The notes: a model not told the origin generated them from the sequence alone. DNA of 64,000 bases from Agapanthus africanus (GCA_030015575.1 JASDDO010000001.1:325533595-325597594); one strand, 5' to 3'. Shown: positions 1-11,916, numbered from the stretch's first letter. Translations and numbers: made by a program.

Positions 1-1352
1 AAAGAACAAAGGAAAACCGGCCGGAACGGAATGCAAACTGGCAACCGCAGAAAACTGATCCCGTAATAAATTACAGGAAAACCCCGATACTGTGCATACA
101 CACCCGCATCTGTATTCCATCCGGATACAAATGTAAAGAGACAAAATCTACACTCTCTAATACTAGGATCCGGCTTAAGCCAAAGCCGGCTAGTAAAAAC
201 CGTCCGATCATGATCCGTGCAATACCGCACGTATTTGATCGAACCATGCTATATCTCCATACGGCCTCTACAGCGTTTCGCCCGAAACTTGAGTAACTGA
301 AAGTGTGGTGGACTCTAAAGACTCGTCAATACTATGGCTGTGGATTTAACCACTAGCACGTCAGAGGTATAAGCCAATACATAACGGGCCACCAGCTATT
401 GACCAAAAGGGACGTCGATGAGCGAACTCATCCTGACACCCTACTGAGCCTGTCAGTGACAATATCCGTACAGTCCGGTCCGTTCGTCTATGAGCATCGC
501 ATGTCGGGCCTAGGGGGTTGGTAAAAGTCAGACCCCCAAAAGCGGTACAAGTCGTGTCGGAGTGTAGCCCAGAACACCCTGAGATACTACTGGAATACTT
601 ACCAGTAAATCTCCTGCCTTGGCCAAGTACTTCGTGTAATGGCTCTCCTAGACACAGCACGACCTCACCCCCAATACCGGGAGAGACGAACCCCTTAAGA
701 TCCGCTCACTGCCTCCATGTGGCTCGGGACTGTACCCAACTAAAACCTGTTTGCACGTCTCCTTTGAGCGTGGTAAGGTAGTAATCAAAGTACAGTGGGA
801 ACTCACACGAGACAAATGACGATCCCCAGGTCGATGAACTAACCTGTACACAGGTCACCAGGGAACTGCTATCTGACGTCAGGTATAAGACCAACTAGCA
901 TGTTCCCGGCGAGTCCTGTCCGGTGTACTCATAACCCAATGAGCACCTGTATACATCTTAGGTGAACCAACTGACACCAGTGGCTTGTGAGACTGGCCAC
1001 CGCCCCTCGTCGGGGTCTCGACTGTATACACTAGTCTACTCCGGAGTATCGATGCCCTGTCTCGAAACTCCCACGACTAGGGACCACAATTAAGGATATG
1101 CTTATAAACCACCCAACTCTCACGTATATGATCGCCATCATACTGTTGGTAGTAAAGCAAGATCCTAAGGGCTCTATCAACGTGTAATAGCGACCTGTCA
1201 GGTCACCTAAAGCAGTACACGATGATAAAGGTAAACCAGATAGCATACTATCATCTCGAGTAAGACTGTCTTACCGGGATAGGTCCTCCCTCAATCATTG
1301 CAATCACGTGCCTGTGATCCAATAATTGACTCTGAGGGCACTATCTCCAACA
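1..1352 (-). repeat. 3' LTR of A1 (partial)
   Basis: On the minus strand the LTR starts TGTTGGAGATAGTGCCCTCA, directly after the polypurine tract. It matches 7863-9212 almost base for base. It contains the palindrome CTTGGCCAAG (618-627) and the small hairpin CTACTGG/CCAGTAA (587-593 with 602-608) shared by the other LTRs. The LTR end is beyond the left edge. Confidence 0.9.
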
Positions 1353-1374
1353 ATCTCCCACTTGCACTCAAGGC
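1353..1374 (-). other. Polypurine tract of A1
   Basis: The minus strand reads TGCAAGTGGGAGAT directly before the LTR start. This is the typical plus-strand priming site of plant copia elements. The same sequence abuts the 3' LTRs of A2, A3, A4 and B1. Confidence 0.85.
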
Positions 1375-1379
1375 TAATT

Positions 1380-3350
1380 ATTGTGATGTCGCATACTCAC
1401 AGCCCGTGTGATACCGAACACCCAACTCCTCTACTAGTCAGTCTCACAAAGCTCGTTTGCGAAACTATTGCGTTCGAGGAATAGCCTCAGTGAGCGGATC
1501 CGCCTTGATGATTCTTTCTATGTCTCTCTATATCTCAATTTCGCGGAGAAAGCCATCTCCCGAAATGAGCAATACCTGTCTTAGAATGTGTCTGGATGTC
1601 TGATGGGACCTTGTTCATAAATGAACTGCAAATCCAAACTTCTTAGACTGTATCGTCAACTGAACTTAATCAGTATCCTGCGCCATACCTTCCCTCAGTA
1701 TCCACCTGGACCATCTGTCCAAAATACTGCCCCTCGTCAGAGGTAAAACTATAACTCTGACAGCCACTCTGCCATCCAGGTCTTCTTGGAAGCCTGGAAT
1801 GATAACCGTCTCCCGAAGGAGAATGCTGCTATCATATCCCTAGAACATCCACTTATGTTCTAAAACTGCTTCCGGTTGTTTCTCCAGGATTGGATTAATA
1901 TCAACTTATTGCACCTACTGCAAGAACAACATCTGGTGTGGTACTTGACATCTCATGATTGACTCAATTGCTTAAGCAAATGATCTGCCAATCATGCACA
2001 TCCCTCTCCCCTTTAGTCTGCAAGACACCTTTAGAGAGGGTGACTCCGTCACCTGCAGGTACACTACTGTGCCAGGAATCGTCCATTCTAAATACATGTA
2101 GAATGGTATCTAAGTACCCAGATTGGGAAACTACCCAAATCTAGATTTATAAATCTATTAACCAGAATGTCTGATATGTTATCCAAGTCCTATGTGAAGA
2201 AACCACTGTGTGACGACCAAAGTATAACCGATCGTAGTATAGGAATATCACTTCCTACTCAGTGTATGTCATCAAATACCAGGACATCACACCCTACTAC
2301 CTTCTTAACAGATCCATCCCCTATTCTGATGAAGTCAAACCTATGACTGTCACGTCAGAAATAGATGATCTATCTCCGCTATATCTACTTTAGTCCATAA
2401 ATAGACATAAGCTACCTGTCCACCAATGCTTCCGCTGCTCCCACTGACTACGACAACCCTCTGGCAGAGTCATATAGACGTACACTTCTAAAGCAAGTTT
2501 AGAACGACGCTATACTCATCCTCCTGCCGGGTCTCACAGTCTGGAACAACAGCAATGGCAAGTGTGGGTAAACAAGAACTTCCTTGTCACCGTCCTTGAG
2601 GCTACCGGAGTACCTCTCGGGTGCCTGAAGTTACCCACCTTAGCTGCGGTGTGGCCAATGGAATGTCAATCCAAATTGAATCTTTAGGTTCCTATGAAAT
2701 CTTTAGTAATCGTTTGTGGTTCTGGAATCACTTCCAGTTCTACCATACTCCCACTACTGTTTTCTGAAAAATCCATTTTATTTAAAACGGTGGCGAGTTC
2801 AGAACAATATCATTATTGATCTTCCAGATGGTAGAAAGTCAACCCTCGTCAAAGCCTGGGTCAACCCACAAACAGCCATTACAGAAACGTGCCTTGAGTT
2901 GTCCAGTGTCTGGTTTTAATCATAAACCGGACAACTCCCCGTACCTTAACAACGTTAAGATATGAACTATTCTATATCCAATATAGAACCAGAGGCACTG
3001 ATTTAATTGAACCAGATTCAATTCATGCAACTGTCCCCAGTGCATGTCAACTAAATGGAAGGAGGCCGATTAGCATTACTCAACATAGGAATGCTTCCAA
3101 TTATGAGTAACCTGAAGGAGAAGCAAGTTCTCATAATCACTACTATCAACTGAATACCATACACAAGTATCTACATCTTCGATCACTTTGAAGAATCCCG
3201 ATACTTGCAATACCTGGTTCTCCACTTTATTCAAATACCTATAACTTCTCAAAATTCGGACCCTGTGTTTCCACGAAACACTTGTCTAAAAACTAGAGAA
3301 GTCATAAGTAAACCGAATATAGTACGAGGACCAACCCCTCTGTCCTGATG
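1380..3350 (-). pseudogene. Decayed pol of A1 (integrase, reverse transcriptase, RNase H remnants)
   Basis: On the minus strand the end of RNase H is readable as IKADPLTEAIPRTQ followed by a stop (about 1480-1530), the copia C-terminal ADPLTK-type motif. A reverse transcriptase scrap lies near 2160-2300 (DDIH, then GSDIPILRSVILW). An integrase C-terminal scrap lies around 2750-3020. The pieces are in the copia order but are split by many stops and frameshifts. A2 and A3 carry the same remnants in the same positions. No functional product is expected. Confidence 0.7.
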
Positions 3351-4009
3351 GACCCTGGACAACATACAATACTCTGTATAAGTCCCTTGAGTCTGATAAC
3401 TCATTCACTGTGTGTCGTAGGTTGAAAACTGTACATATGGTTAAGAAGAATTACACCGCTGTTTAATACTCCTTACCTAACCATCAACTGATATAGCTCA
3501 ATGTCATAGACATAATTTCAAAAAGGTATATCTCACTCTATGAAAATAGACGTACAGATATATCAATTTGAAATTGGTGCATAACAGCGGATATTCAAAA
3601 CCAAATATTTACCGACCGGCAAACAACCCAGGTGACTTCCTCAAATATCACCGATTACAACGAATCCCGATATAATGAGGATGATCACCCAATTCCCAAT
3701 AACTTACTCCCACTCATCATCTGTAAAACCATACAGATGTGAGAATCGTACCTGGTAAATACATACCCTGGAGTAAGTATCTAATCGGGAAATCAGTTTT
3801 CCTTTAACAGTACACAGTGAAACTGAAACATTAAAATGTTCCGATGGGGTATCCCGGTATTCCTAGTAATGCCTCTTCCAGATTCACGACTGTAACCGTA
3901 TAGTTCTTTGCCACCTCTCCAAATCCCTTTTTATGTCTTTAGTCATTACCTTCTGCACACCCCTTTAGGCCAGATGGCTTTCTTCATTCCCTACCGTTCG
4001 GCACCAGCC
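3351..4009 (-). pseudogene. A1 internal sequence, probable protease and pre-integrase decay
   Basis: This stretch corresponds to 25411-26000 of A2 and 56916-57500 of A3. I cannot recognise conserved protein motifs in it. By position it should hold the protease and gag-pre-integrase part of a copia polyprotein, as in B1, so the call is by position only. Confidence 0.4.
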
Positions 4010-4820
4010 TAAGGTTTGGAAGAAGACTATCCAATAAGCATAATGGGTGTACTGTCCTAATCCTAGGAGCACTCGCAATGCGAGAGAAGGTGAAGATAAA
4101 AGACAACCGAATGAACCTTATTCATATTTCTCCTGAACCAGGATCCATCCCCGAACTGGAACAAGTTCCTTTCGAGTTCGTATATAACCATACGATGGAA
4201 TATCCAATAAACTGTGGATCTTCGTAGTGATACGGAGTGTCCTGGAGAAATACAACGGTGATGTGGGAGTGTTAACGAAATACCTGGTTTGGTCGTGAAT
4301 GTCAGTCGCAATTTACTTTGCCCTCTTACTAATCCCTTTCTTTGTCTTTAGATAATACCTTCTGTATACCATCGTTAGGCTAATTGGTTTTCTTCATTCC
4401 CTACCGGTCAGCACCAGCCTAAGGTTTGGAAGAAGACTATCCAATTTGCGTAATAGGTGTACTATCTCCTAAGCCAAGGAGTACTCGCAATCTGAGAGAG
4501 AAGGTAAGAGGAAAAGACAACTGAATAATCCTATCCGTTTTCTCCAGAACCGGAAACCATCCTCGAATAAATTCCTTCGAGTTCGTATATAACCATACGA
4601 TGGTTTGGTCCAATGGAAGTGGACGTTCGTAGTAATACGGGGTGTCCTGGAGAAAAGGGTAAAAGTAGGAGTGGTAAGGAGGTATGCAACTCTGACAATC
4701 CAAAAGCCAGTGTTTAAGAAGGTTCGGTCAACTTGGTCACTGAGTCATAGTCTAGGGTCGGGTCAATGGTCGCTGCCAAAGAGAGAGAGAAAAGAAACAC
4801 TCAGCATGCACTCTAACCTA
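4010..4820 (-). repeat. Tandem duplication of about 405 bp in the gag position of A1
   Basis: Two copies of one block lie head to tail. The shared string GTGTCCTGGAGA recurs about 405 bp apart (4237 and 4642). The same duplication is present in A2 (24610-25410) and A3 (56110-56915) and appears absent from B1. On the minus strand 4703-4437 keeps an 88-residue frame containing FLQDTPYYYERPLPLDQTIV, which is also found in A2 and A3. No gag zinc knuckle is visible. Confidence 0.75.
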
Positions 4821-5428
4821 GATCAGAATGGTTACCAATTTATCTAATCAGGAAACCTCTCACTGTACCTCAAATTCTCCTCCAAACCTGAAAGAAGAAT
4901 TAGTCGGGGTCACCCGAGGAGTAAACTAACTCATCAGTGGGAATCGGGATCCAACTATCATCGCATGATAACGTGACGGAATCCGCTCACGGTGTCATAC
5001 TCCAGAAGGTATGCGCATATCTGGCAAGTTTCAGTTCTTTTGAAACTCCCGATGTGATTTTTACCCCATGCTCTTATGACCTTGGCATGAGGTCAAAATA
5101 TCATAAGTCACATGTCAAGTTCTACCCATCATTATCCAGGTTAATTTGAACCCACCCGTACATACCCTTGACGTAGGCCAAAATAGTAGTACGACTGTCC
5201 CAAACCAACGCATCTATCTATACAACAGATAAATACCCGGCAGCTACCAAACACTATGCCTTGGCGTGAGGTCAAAATACATAGCTTGAATACTACCGAA
5301 TATTTAACTGAAATGATGGAGGGCTACGAATGGTTTCTGGCGAAAACCTTTAACGTAATGAACTTGATATCGTTGAAGGAACGGATAGCTTTTTAGAAAA
5401 ATATAGTGACGAAAACCATTGCTAAAGA

Positions 5429-5588
5429 GGTCACTCCCGGTGAAGGGATCTCGGCTCTTTCCCCGTAGAATGAGGTGCAGGATATTTCAACTGAATACCA
5501 CGATGCAAAGCAAAAGCAATCGACTATAGTGAAGTTATTGCCCTGATGCAAACTTTTTGTCAAAGGGGTCACTCATGGTGAAGGGATC
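5429..5588 (-). repeat. Duplicated leader motif in A1
   Basis: The minus strand carries CCCTTCACCGGGAGTGAC at 5450-5429. A second copy at 5588-5567 has the central CCGGG changed to CCATG. The spacing is 138 bp, and both copies are followed or preceded by the same flanking sequence. The pair also occurs in A2, A3 and B1. Confidence 0.75.
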
Positions 5589-6823
5589 TCGGCCCTTGCC
5601 TCGTCGACTGAGGAGCAGGATATTCCAACTGAATACCACGATGCAAAACAAAAGAGAACGTCCTTGCAATAACAGCTTTTTGAAAAGTGTTTCAACAACA
5701 TCAGATTAGGTTTGTTTTAACTTGCATTGATCCGAATCAACGCAGTCCCATCAATGGATCACACCACAAAGAACGAAAATATACTGATGTACGTATATGC
5801 CATCCGCATTCGCCACTGGGTCCCGTCATTACCCGTTAGGTTAGCTAACTAACGACAGAGCGGGGACTGGACTAGCGCGGATGCAAAACATATACAACAT
5901 CTACTAATATATATACCAATATATTATATTCGCTCAAGGCATGATAAAATGCAACAGCACAGAAATGAACAGCATCACAGAACAATACAGATATCTGGCA
6001 TCCCCGGGTTTCACAGAGCCGCTACTGAAACCCGACGTTCCCCTGGTCGTGTGGAAGCCTGTGCAATGAAATCCTAGACCCCTACGGGCGCGGCAAATCA
6101 CCCGCCAAAACCTGAAGCGAGGCAGCCCCCTTCAGCAACGTGAATGGACCACCCAGCACTTCACGGAATCCGGTAACTTGGGCACCCCTCCTGGGTCAAC
6201 CTGTACCTCCTACGAGTGCGGCGAATAGCCCGCCAATTTTAGAGTAAAGCCCCCTCCGTCTCAACGCCATAAGATGCGGGCTTGTTGCCCTCTAGAACCC
6301 GGCTATCCGTGCACCCCTCCGCGGGGCAATCCTAGTACATAAAGTAAAATATACATACAACGGGTACATCGACCGCAACCTGGCCGTGCCCCAAAATAAT
6401 AATACAAACAGGCAGTGACGGCAGTCCACATGTCGGACGCTCGTCCCGCAATATCAAATGTACATAATACAACAAAAACAGTACTAGCATTGCATCCAGG
6501 CTATCCTCCACGACCGATCCGCAACATCACAGCAAAAACACAAAACATCAACGTGAATGTCACGTTCCCAAATCCATCTAACCGGGCTATAGCAGTCAGA
6601 TTGGATTTACCGATCGAGTGACATTCACGGTCGCAGATATAATGTAAATACTGTGAAATAATGTGTTTAAAATATCCGATCGATCAAATTCTAACTAGTG
6701 GGCCCCAAAGTACTACTGTAGCACATCAAGAAAATCTGGGCCCAAACAAAGTGTACCAAAACCCCTATTTTCAGCCCACAAGCCCACTGCAAAGAAATGA
6801 TGACATGAACCCAAATTTCTGCG

Positions 6824-6864
6824 GCGGAACCGCGGCCAAAGAAGGGTTATGGCCGCGGTTCCGC
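6824..6864 (-). other. Leader hairpin of A1
   Basis: GCGGAACCGCGGCC (6824-6837) pairs perfectly over 14 bp with GGCCGCGGTTCCGC (6851-6864) around a 13-nt loop. It lies about 200-240 nt downstream of the primer site. Equivalent hairpins with compensatory changes are in A2, A3 and B1. Confidence 0.8.
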
Positions 6865-7064
6865 GGTCGTACGGAGGGATCGGGTCATAAAATTTTTCCA
6901 GTGTTCTTAGAACTCCCTGCACATCATTCTGAGACAACCTGAAAAATTTTTGGACTCCAAAAAATTTCGACAGAAACTGATAGTGCTTGAAAACACGGTT
7001 TCGGGATTTTGTTAGATCGGAAACGTAAAACACATTAGGCAAAACTAGACTAAGTTAATGGCGA

Positions 7065-7077
7065 GGCTCTGATACCA
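7065..7077 (-). other. Primer-binding site of A1 (tRNA-iMet)
   Basis: The minus strand reads TGGTATCAGAGCC one base after the LTR end. This is the standard plant copia site complementary to the 3' end of initiator tRNA-Met. Confidence 0.95.
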
Positions 7078-7078
7078 C

Positions 7079-9212
7079 TGTAAGTGCACGGCGGCGTCCC
7101 GGCCGTCAATTCCGACGCCAAAATGCGGAAGCGAAAAACTTTAATTTTCGCAAACTAGCAAACCGGCACCACCGCGCACTAAACACCCGGATCGGACCAT
7201 TAACTAGTCCTAGCTAACTACAAGACGGGTTAGAGATATACCGAGTGATCCGAGTCTTCCGGTCTTCTCGCCGTCGTCCCAATCTCCTGCGGAATGTCCG
7301 GTTCTACCTCGTCGCCGGAAGGGCACCACATCGCCTGCATCTTTTACGGGCTCCCGCCTCTATACCGAGGCAACTCGGGCACGAAGCTGGCAAGTCGACG
7401 TGCCCAAGATTTGCTGTAGGCTAGTGTAGAAGACTATGTCTCTTTTGGGGTTTTGTTGCCTTTGAAGATGATGGAGGAATCAAGATAAGAAAAATGGTGC
7501 TTGCATTTTTCCTAGCATGAAATGAGATCAAAAATGCCACACTCCAAAATGAAACTCTCTCATTCACCCTCAATGAAGTGGCCGGCCCTTGCCCAAGTAA
7601 GGAATGGTGGTGGAGTGAAAGTATAATGCAAGAGGGAGGTGATGGTAGTAAAAGGTGAAGGGGTGACCACATCCAAACATCATGATAACAAAACTCAAAT
7701 CAACCTCAAATTCTTTCTAATCTCACAAAAGCAAGAAATGATGATAGAAAAGAATGGTATCAAAATATGCTTTCATAATCAATCCATATGCAAGAAACCC
7801 CCTCCTCAAATGTTATTTGCAAACTTGCAAATAACCCCCTCCATCGGAAAAGAACGGCCGGGAAAGAACAAAGGAAAACCGGCCGGAACGGAATCCAAAC
7901 TGGCAACCTCAGAAAACTGATCCCGTAATAAATTACAGGAAAACCCCGATACTGTGCATACACACCCGCATCTATATTCCATCCGGATACAAATGTAAAG
8001 AGACAAAATCTACACTCTCTAATACCAGGATCCGGCTTAAGCCAAAGCCGGCTAGTAAAAACCGTCCGATCACGATCCGTGCAATACCGCATGTATCTGA
8101 TCGAACAATGCCATATCTCCATACGGCCTCTACAGCGTTTCGCCCGAAACTTGAGTAACTGAAAGTGTGGTGGACTCTAAAGACTCGTCAATACTATGGC
8201 TGTGGATTTAACCACTAGCACGTCAGAGGTATAAGCCAATACATAACTGGCCACCAGCTATTGACCAAAAGGGACGTCGATGAGCGAACTCATCCTGACA
8301 CCCTACTGAGCCTGTCAGTGACAATATCCGTACAGTCCGGTCCGTTTGTCTATGAGCATCGCATGTCGGGCCTAGGGGGTTGGTAAAAGTCAGACCCCCA
8401 TAAGCGGTACAAGTCGTGTCGGAGTGCAGCCCAGAACACCCTGAGATACTACTGGAATACCTACCAGTAAATCTCCTGCCTTGGCCAAGGACTTCGTGTA
8501 ATGGTTCTCCTAGACACAGCGCGACCTCACCCCCAATACCGGGAGAGACGAACCCCTGAAGATCCGCTCACTGCTTCCATGTGGCTCGGGACTGTACCCA
8601 ACTAAAACCTGTTTGCACGTCTCCTTTGATCGTGGTAGGGTAGTAATCAAAGTACAGTGGGAACTCACACGAGACAAATGACGATCCCCAGGTCGATGAA
8701 CTAACTTGTACACAGGTCATCAGGGAACTGCTATCTGACGTCAGGTATAAGACCAACTAGCATGTTCCCGGCGAGTCCTGTCCTGTGTACTCATAACCCA
8801 ATGAGCACCTGTATACATCTTAGGTGAACCAACTGACACCAGTGGCTTGTGAGACCGGCCACCGCCCCTCGTTGGGGTCTCGACTGTATACACTAGTCTA
8901 CTCTGGAGAATCGATGCCCTGTCTCGAAACTCCCACGACTAGGGACCTTTTAAGGATGTGCTTATAGACTACCAGCTCCCACGTATATGATCGCCCTCAT
9001 ACTGCTGGCAGTCAAGCACGAATCCTAGGGGCTCTATCAACGTGTAATAGCGACCTGTCAGGTCACCTAAAGCAGTACACGATGATAAAGGTAAACCAGA
9101 TAGCATACTATCATCTCGAGTAAGACTGACTTACCGGGATAGGTCCTCCCTCAATTATTGCAATCACGTGCTTGTGATCCAATAATTGACTCTGAGGGCA
9201 CTATCTCCAACA
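7079..9212 (-). repeat. 5' LTR of A1 (2134 bp)
   Basis: On the minus strand it runs from TGTTGGAGATAG at 9212 to CACTTACA at 7079. It contains an 11-bp dyad, GTTATTTGCAA and its complement, with a 2-base spacer (7812-7835). It also carries the bipartite TACTAG/CCGGCTT hairpin (about 8025-8060) and the palindrome CCTTGGCCAAGG (8479-8490). Confidence 0.9.
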
Positions 9213-10370
9213 AGCCCCTGCAGTTAATTACGCTACCGCGTCACGGTAACAACTTTCTCCTTCTCCAGATGGTCACTTCGTGTCGTGTGTGTTTGTTTTA
9301 TTTGTGGTTGCCCGTGGATTGTATACGGAGACTGAGTTATGTCGTCGCCCTAGGACGTGGTCTAGTCCAAATCCGTGTTTTCTTAGATTTGGGTTTGGGG
9401 GTTTGGTTTGAGGATACGTTAGACATATTTGAGGCTAAGATCAACTCAAACGTTTGTTAAGGATACGTTAGTCTAACCTGAGACTAAGATCAACTTAACG
9501 GGATCGTTTAGATCCGACAAAAGAGCATTTGGGCTCCCTTGTTCCAGTTTAGGGACATAGTGGTCCATTTAATGTATAGCCGTCGGGACCCGTCACCTCT
9601 CTGACGACGTTGAAGGATTACAACGACAGATGTCAGAGGAGTTCAGAGATGTACCCTTGAACCAGAGTCAATTGGGGGGATCTATAGTCTAGTTTGGGAC
9701 TAAAGTCTGTTTGAAAGGTTTAAGGATACGTTAGCCATATTTGAGGCTAAGATCAACTTAAACGGGATCGTTTAGATCCAACAAAAGAGCATTTGGGCTC
9801 TATCGTTCCCGTTTAGGGACATAGTGGTCCACCGCTAGTTTAAGGACATTGCGGTCCTTGGGTAGTTTAAAGACATTGCGGTCCATTGTTAGTTTTAAGA
9901 CATCTTGGTCAAGGTTAAGGACGTCGTAGTCCATGGGTTTAAGGACCCCACAGTCCATTGTTAGTTTTAAGACATCTTGGTCAAGGTTAAGGACGTCGTA
10001 GTCTATGAGTTTAAGGACCCCACAGTCCATTGTTAGTTCGTAGTTCATGGGTTTAAGGACCCCACAGTCCATATCAATGTGTGGTCATCGGGACCCGTCA
10101 CCTCTTTGAAGACGTTGAGGGATTACAACGCCAAGTATCAAAGGAATGAAGAGATGTACCCTGGAACCGGAGTGGATTAAATAGTCTTTGGCCCAATTTG
10201 GGATCAAGACCAATTAATTATGTTATGAGCCCATTAGCCCAGTTAATTACGAATTGAGGACTTATGGCCAGCTTGGGCTAAGTCCAATCATGTCTGGGAC
10301 ATCGGCCCTCCTGTTGGTCCCTTGAAGGAGAGGCTTTGCCTCTGGCCATTTAGCCAATTGGGCAAATGCC
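9213..10370. repeat. Unclassified repeat-rich segment with long-period and short-period tandem repeats
   Basis: No gene is recognisable. A motif beginning GGATACGTTAG, and including a run through GATCGTTTAGATCC to AGAGCATTTGGGCTC, occurs near 9460-9545 and again near 9723-9800. A second motif beginning GGGACCCGTCACCTCT occurs at about 9587 and 10091. Between them lie short degenerate units (see 9820-10080). The segment directly abuts the 5' LTR of A1, so A1 inserted into or beside it. It may be noncoding sequence of an unidentified LTR element, because it continues into a palindrome array ending in TGCCCCCACA. Confidence 0.5.
9820..10080. repeat. Minisatellite of GGAC-centred units
   Basis: Degenerate units of about 20-30 bp of the type TTTAAGGACnnnGnGGTCC recur about ten times, with a higher-order repeat of about 85 bp (compare 9895-9965 with 9962-10035). 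On the minus strand the units keep a 90-residue frame of repeats such as MDCGVLKPMDYDVLNLDQDV. That is a by-product of the repeat length; I see no sign of a real protein. Confidence 0.7.
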
Positions 10371-10665
10371 TAGTGTTAAACACTAAAGACCAATCAGTGT
10401 TGAACACTGAGAATGAGATTGATAAGTCAGTGTTTAACACTAGAAGATAGTTGGTGTCAACACCAGCAACAAGGCCTTCAAATTAGTGTTAAACGCTAAA
10501 ACAGACCAGTGTTAAACACTGGCAACAGAAGTCCCAAATTAGTGTTGAACACTAAGGTAATCAGTGTTGAACACTGCAAATAAAGTTCTTTGCTTAGTGT
10601 TGAACACTAAGGCCAAACAACGTTTTAACACTAAATTAAGGGGTTCCAATTTAGCGTTAGACGCT
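10371..10665. repeat. Array of eleven AGTGTT-N-AACACT palindromes with alternating spacing
   Basis: Palindromes centred near 10378, 10402, 10435, 10459, 10492, 10514, 10547, 10569, 10602, 10625 and 10659 alternate between gaps of 22-24 bp and 33-34 bp, giving a unit of about 56 bp with two palindromes. Outer pairs alternate between TAGTGTT..AACACTA and CAGTGTT..AACACTG. Variants keep symmetry: TGGTGT/ACACCA at 10452-10465 and AGCGT/ACGCT at 10653-10665. Confidence 0.8.
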
Positions 10666-10677
10666 GAGGCAAGAGGG

Positions 10678-10883
10678 GTCACGTGGTAGCACGTGAGGGC
10701 GCCCTCCCTTCGTTTGTTCTGCTGAAAAGATCGCATCTTTTGGAGCATCACATGTCATCACGTGACGGGTGTTTGAATGGAGTATGTTAAAGCCTCTGCC
10801 AAGGGTCACGTGGGTCACGTGAGGCACTGCCTCAAAGGGCTTTCTGTAGATCTTTTGGGGAGGTCACATGGTGACACGTGACC
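10678..10883. repeat. First cluster of paired CACGTG palindromes
   Basis: CACGTG or one-base variants occur in pairs separated by 3-4 bases, as in GTCACGTG-GTAG-CACGTGAG (10678-10697) and GGTCACATG-GTGA-CACGTGACC (10862-10883). The cluster lies between the AGTGTT array and the TTNAA palindromes. Confidence 0.75.
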
Positions 10884-10925
10884 CTGATTTTCTGTAGTTG
10901 TTTAGAAGATCTGTTAATCCCTTTC

Positions 10926-11475
10926 AGAAATTAAATTCCTCGTAGGGTTGAACCCTGACAATAATTTCAGAGGAATTAAATTCCTAGTTCCTTTTGAAGA
11001 GTTGAACTCTGAATTTTCTGTAGGAATTAAATTCCTCATATATGTGAAGAACTGAATAGGGTTAAACCCTAATAAAAGTTTTAAGAAATTAAACCCCCAC
11101 TCTCTGTTAGAGAATTATTCTGGGGAATAAGATTAAGGGAATTAAATTCTTATTGTTTTAACAAAACTATGTTCTTAACTAGGGTTAAACCCTGATTCTT
11201 TTCATTCTGAAGGAATAAAATTCCCATAACACAGGGTCAAACCACAATTTTATTTTGAAGGAATTAAATTCCTATAGTTCTGTGAGAATTAAATTCTCGT
11301 GATTCCATTCCCTCTCTATGCTTTGGATCTGCATGGCAGGATCTCAACCCATTGAGAATTAAATTCTCAACTCAAGGGGAGATGTGCACTTTACAGATCC
11401 TCCATTAACGAGAGAAGAAATATGTCCTTCTGTTTTATATCAGAGTTAAACTCTGTTGAGAATTATATTCTCTTT
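10926..11475. repeat. Cluster of palindromes sharing a TT-N-AA core with varying arms
   Basis: At least a dozen odd-length palindromes occur. Examples are AGGGTTGAACCCT (10944-10956), AGGAATTAAATTCCT (10971-10985 and 11032-11046), AGAGTTGAACTCT (10998-11010), AGGGTTAAACCCT (11068-11080), and several GAGAATTAAATTCTC copies up to 11360. The arms differ between copies but remain self-complementary. No coding frame is present. Confidence 0.75.
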
Positions 11476-11916
11476 TCTTTCAATGAAACCTTCCCTTTCT
11501 TACCTAGGGTTTTCTTTTGCAGAAGATCCAAATTCCTCTAAAGTATCAAGGCTCTCTCTCTTTTCTTCCCTCTGCATATATCCTTTTTGTGTGTCTCTTG
11601 GCTCCTATTTATAGGAGAAGCAGCCGAGTCAATTAGTTTTTGATTAATCTTTCATTGAGAGATTTGATTTGTATCCATCATTCGTTTTGGACCTTTGGAT
11701 TATTAGGTGAATTTTATTCACCATTGGATTTTAAATCCAGAGATTCTCCTTTGTTATTTCGTTTAGATTTTACGGGGAAATCTTTCCAAATTCGAGATTT
11801 TCCCATAGATAGATGATATTTAATCACCTTTAAATCTTTATTTCAATCGGTTGCTTTGGAAAGATTTAAGAGGTCTTTTCTCAGAATTTAATTCTGTTAA
11901 CAAATGGGCTTTGAAG
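11476..11916. other. AT-rich unassigned segment between palindrome clusters
   Basis: No gene and no clear repeat unit is visible. It contains isolated dyads such as GGTGAATTTTATTCACC (about 11705) and CAGAATTTAATTCTG (about 11882), plus the string CTCCTATTTATAGGAG (about 11605), whose TATTTATA could be a TATA box. It probably belongs to the same unidentified element as its neighbours. Confidence 0.4.

Larger units (their letters stand above)
4821..7064 (-). other. Untranslated leader of A1
   Basis: About 2.2 kb without a credible reading frame lie between the primer site and the duplicated block, comparable to the long leaders known for BARE-type elements. It holds two copies of a conserved motif (5429-5450 and 5567-5588) and a GC-rich hairpin (6824-6864). 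It aligns along its length with the leaders of A2 and A3. Confidence 0.7.
1..9212 (-). mobile_element. Element A1: non-autonomous Angela-like Ty1/copia retrotransposon, 3' LTR cut by window edge
   Basis: Reading the minus strand, the order is 5' LTR (9212 to 7079), primer-binding site, a leader of about 2.3 kb, a tandemly duplicated block where gag would be expected, decayed pol sequence, polypurine tract, and 3' LTR (1352 down to the window edge). Position 1 matches position 7863 of the 5' LTR, so about 780 bp of the 3' LTR lie outside the window. The internal region is 5726 bp. No reading frame is long enough for a pol protein, yet the two LTRs differ by only about 3% over the stretch I compared by eye. 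The 5-bp target duplication can be read only on the right (AGCCC, 9213-9217). The Angela/BARE assignment is inferred from the LTR start and primer site. Confidence 0.85.

Noticed and set aside
9800..10072. 90-residue minus-strand frame with repeated MDCGVLKP units
   Set aside because: It is the translation of a minisatellite; repeat length keeps the frame open. No promoter, start context or domain supports a gene.
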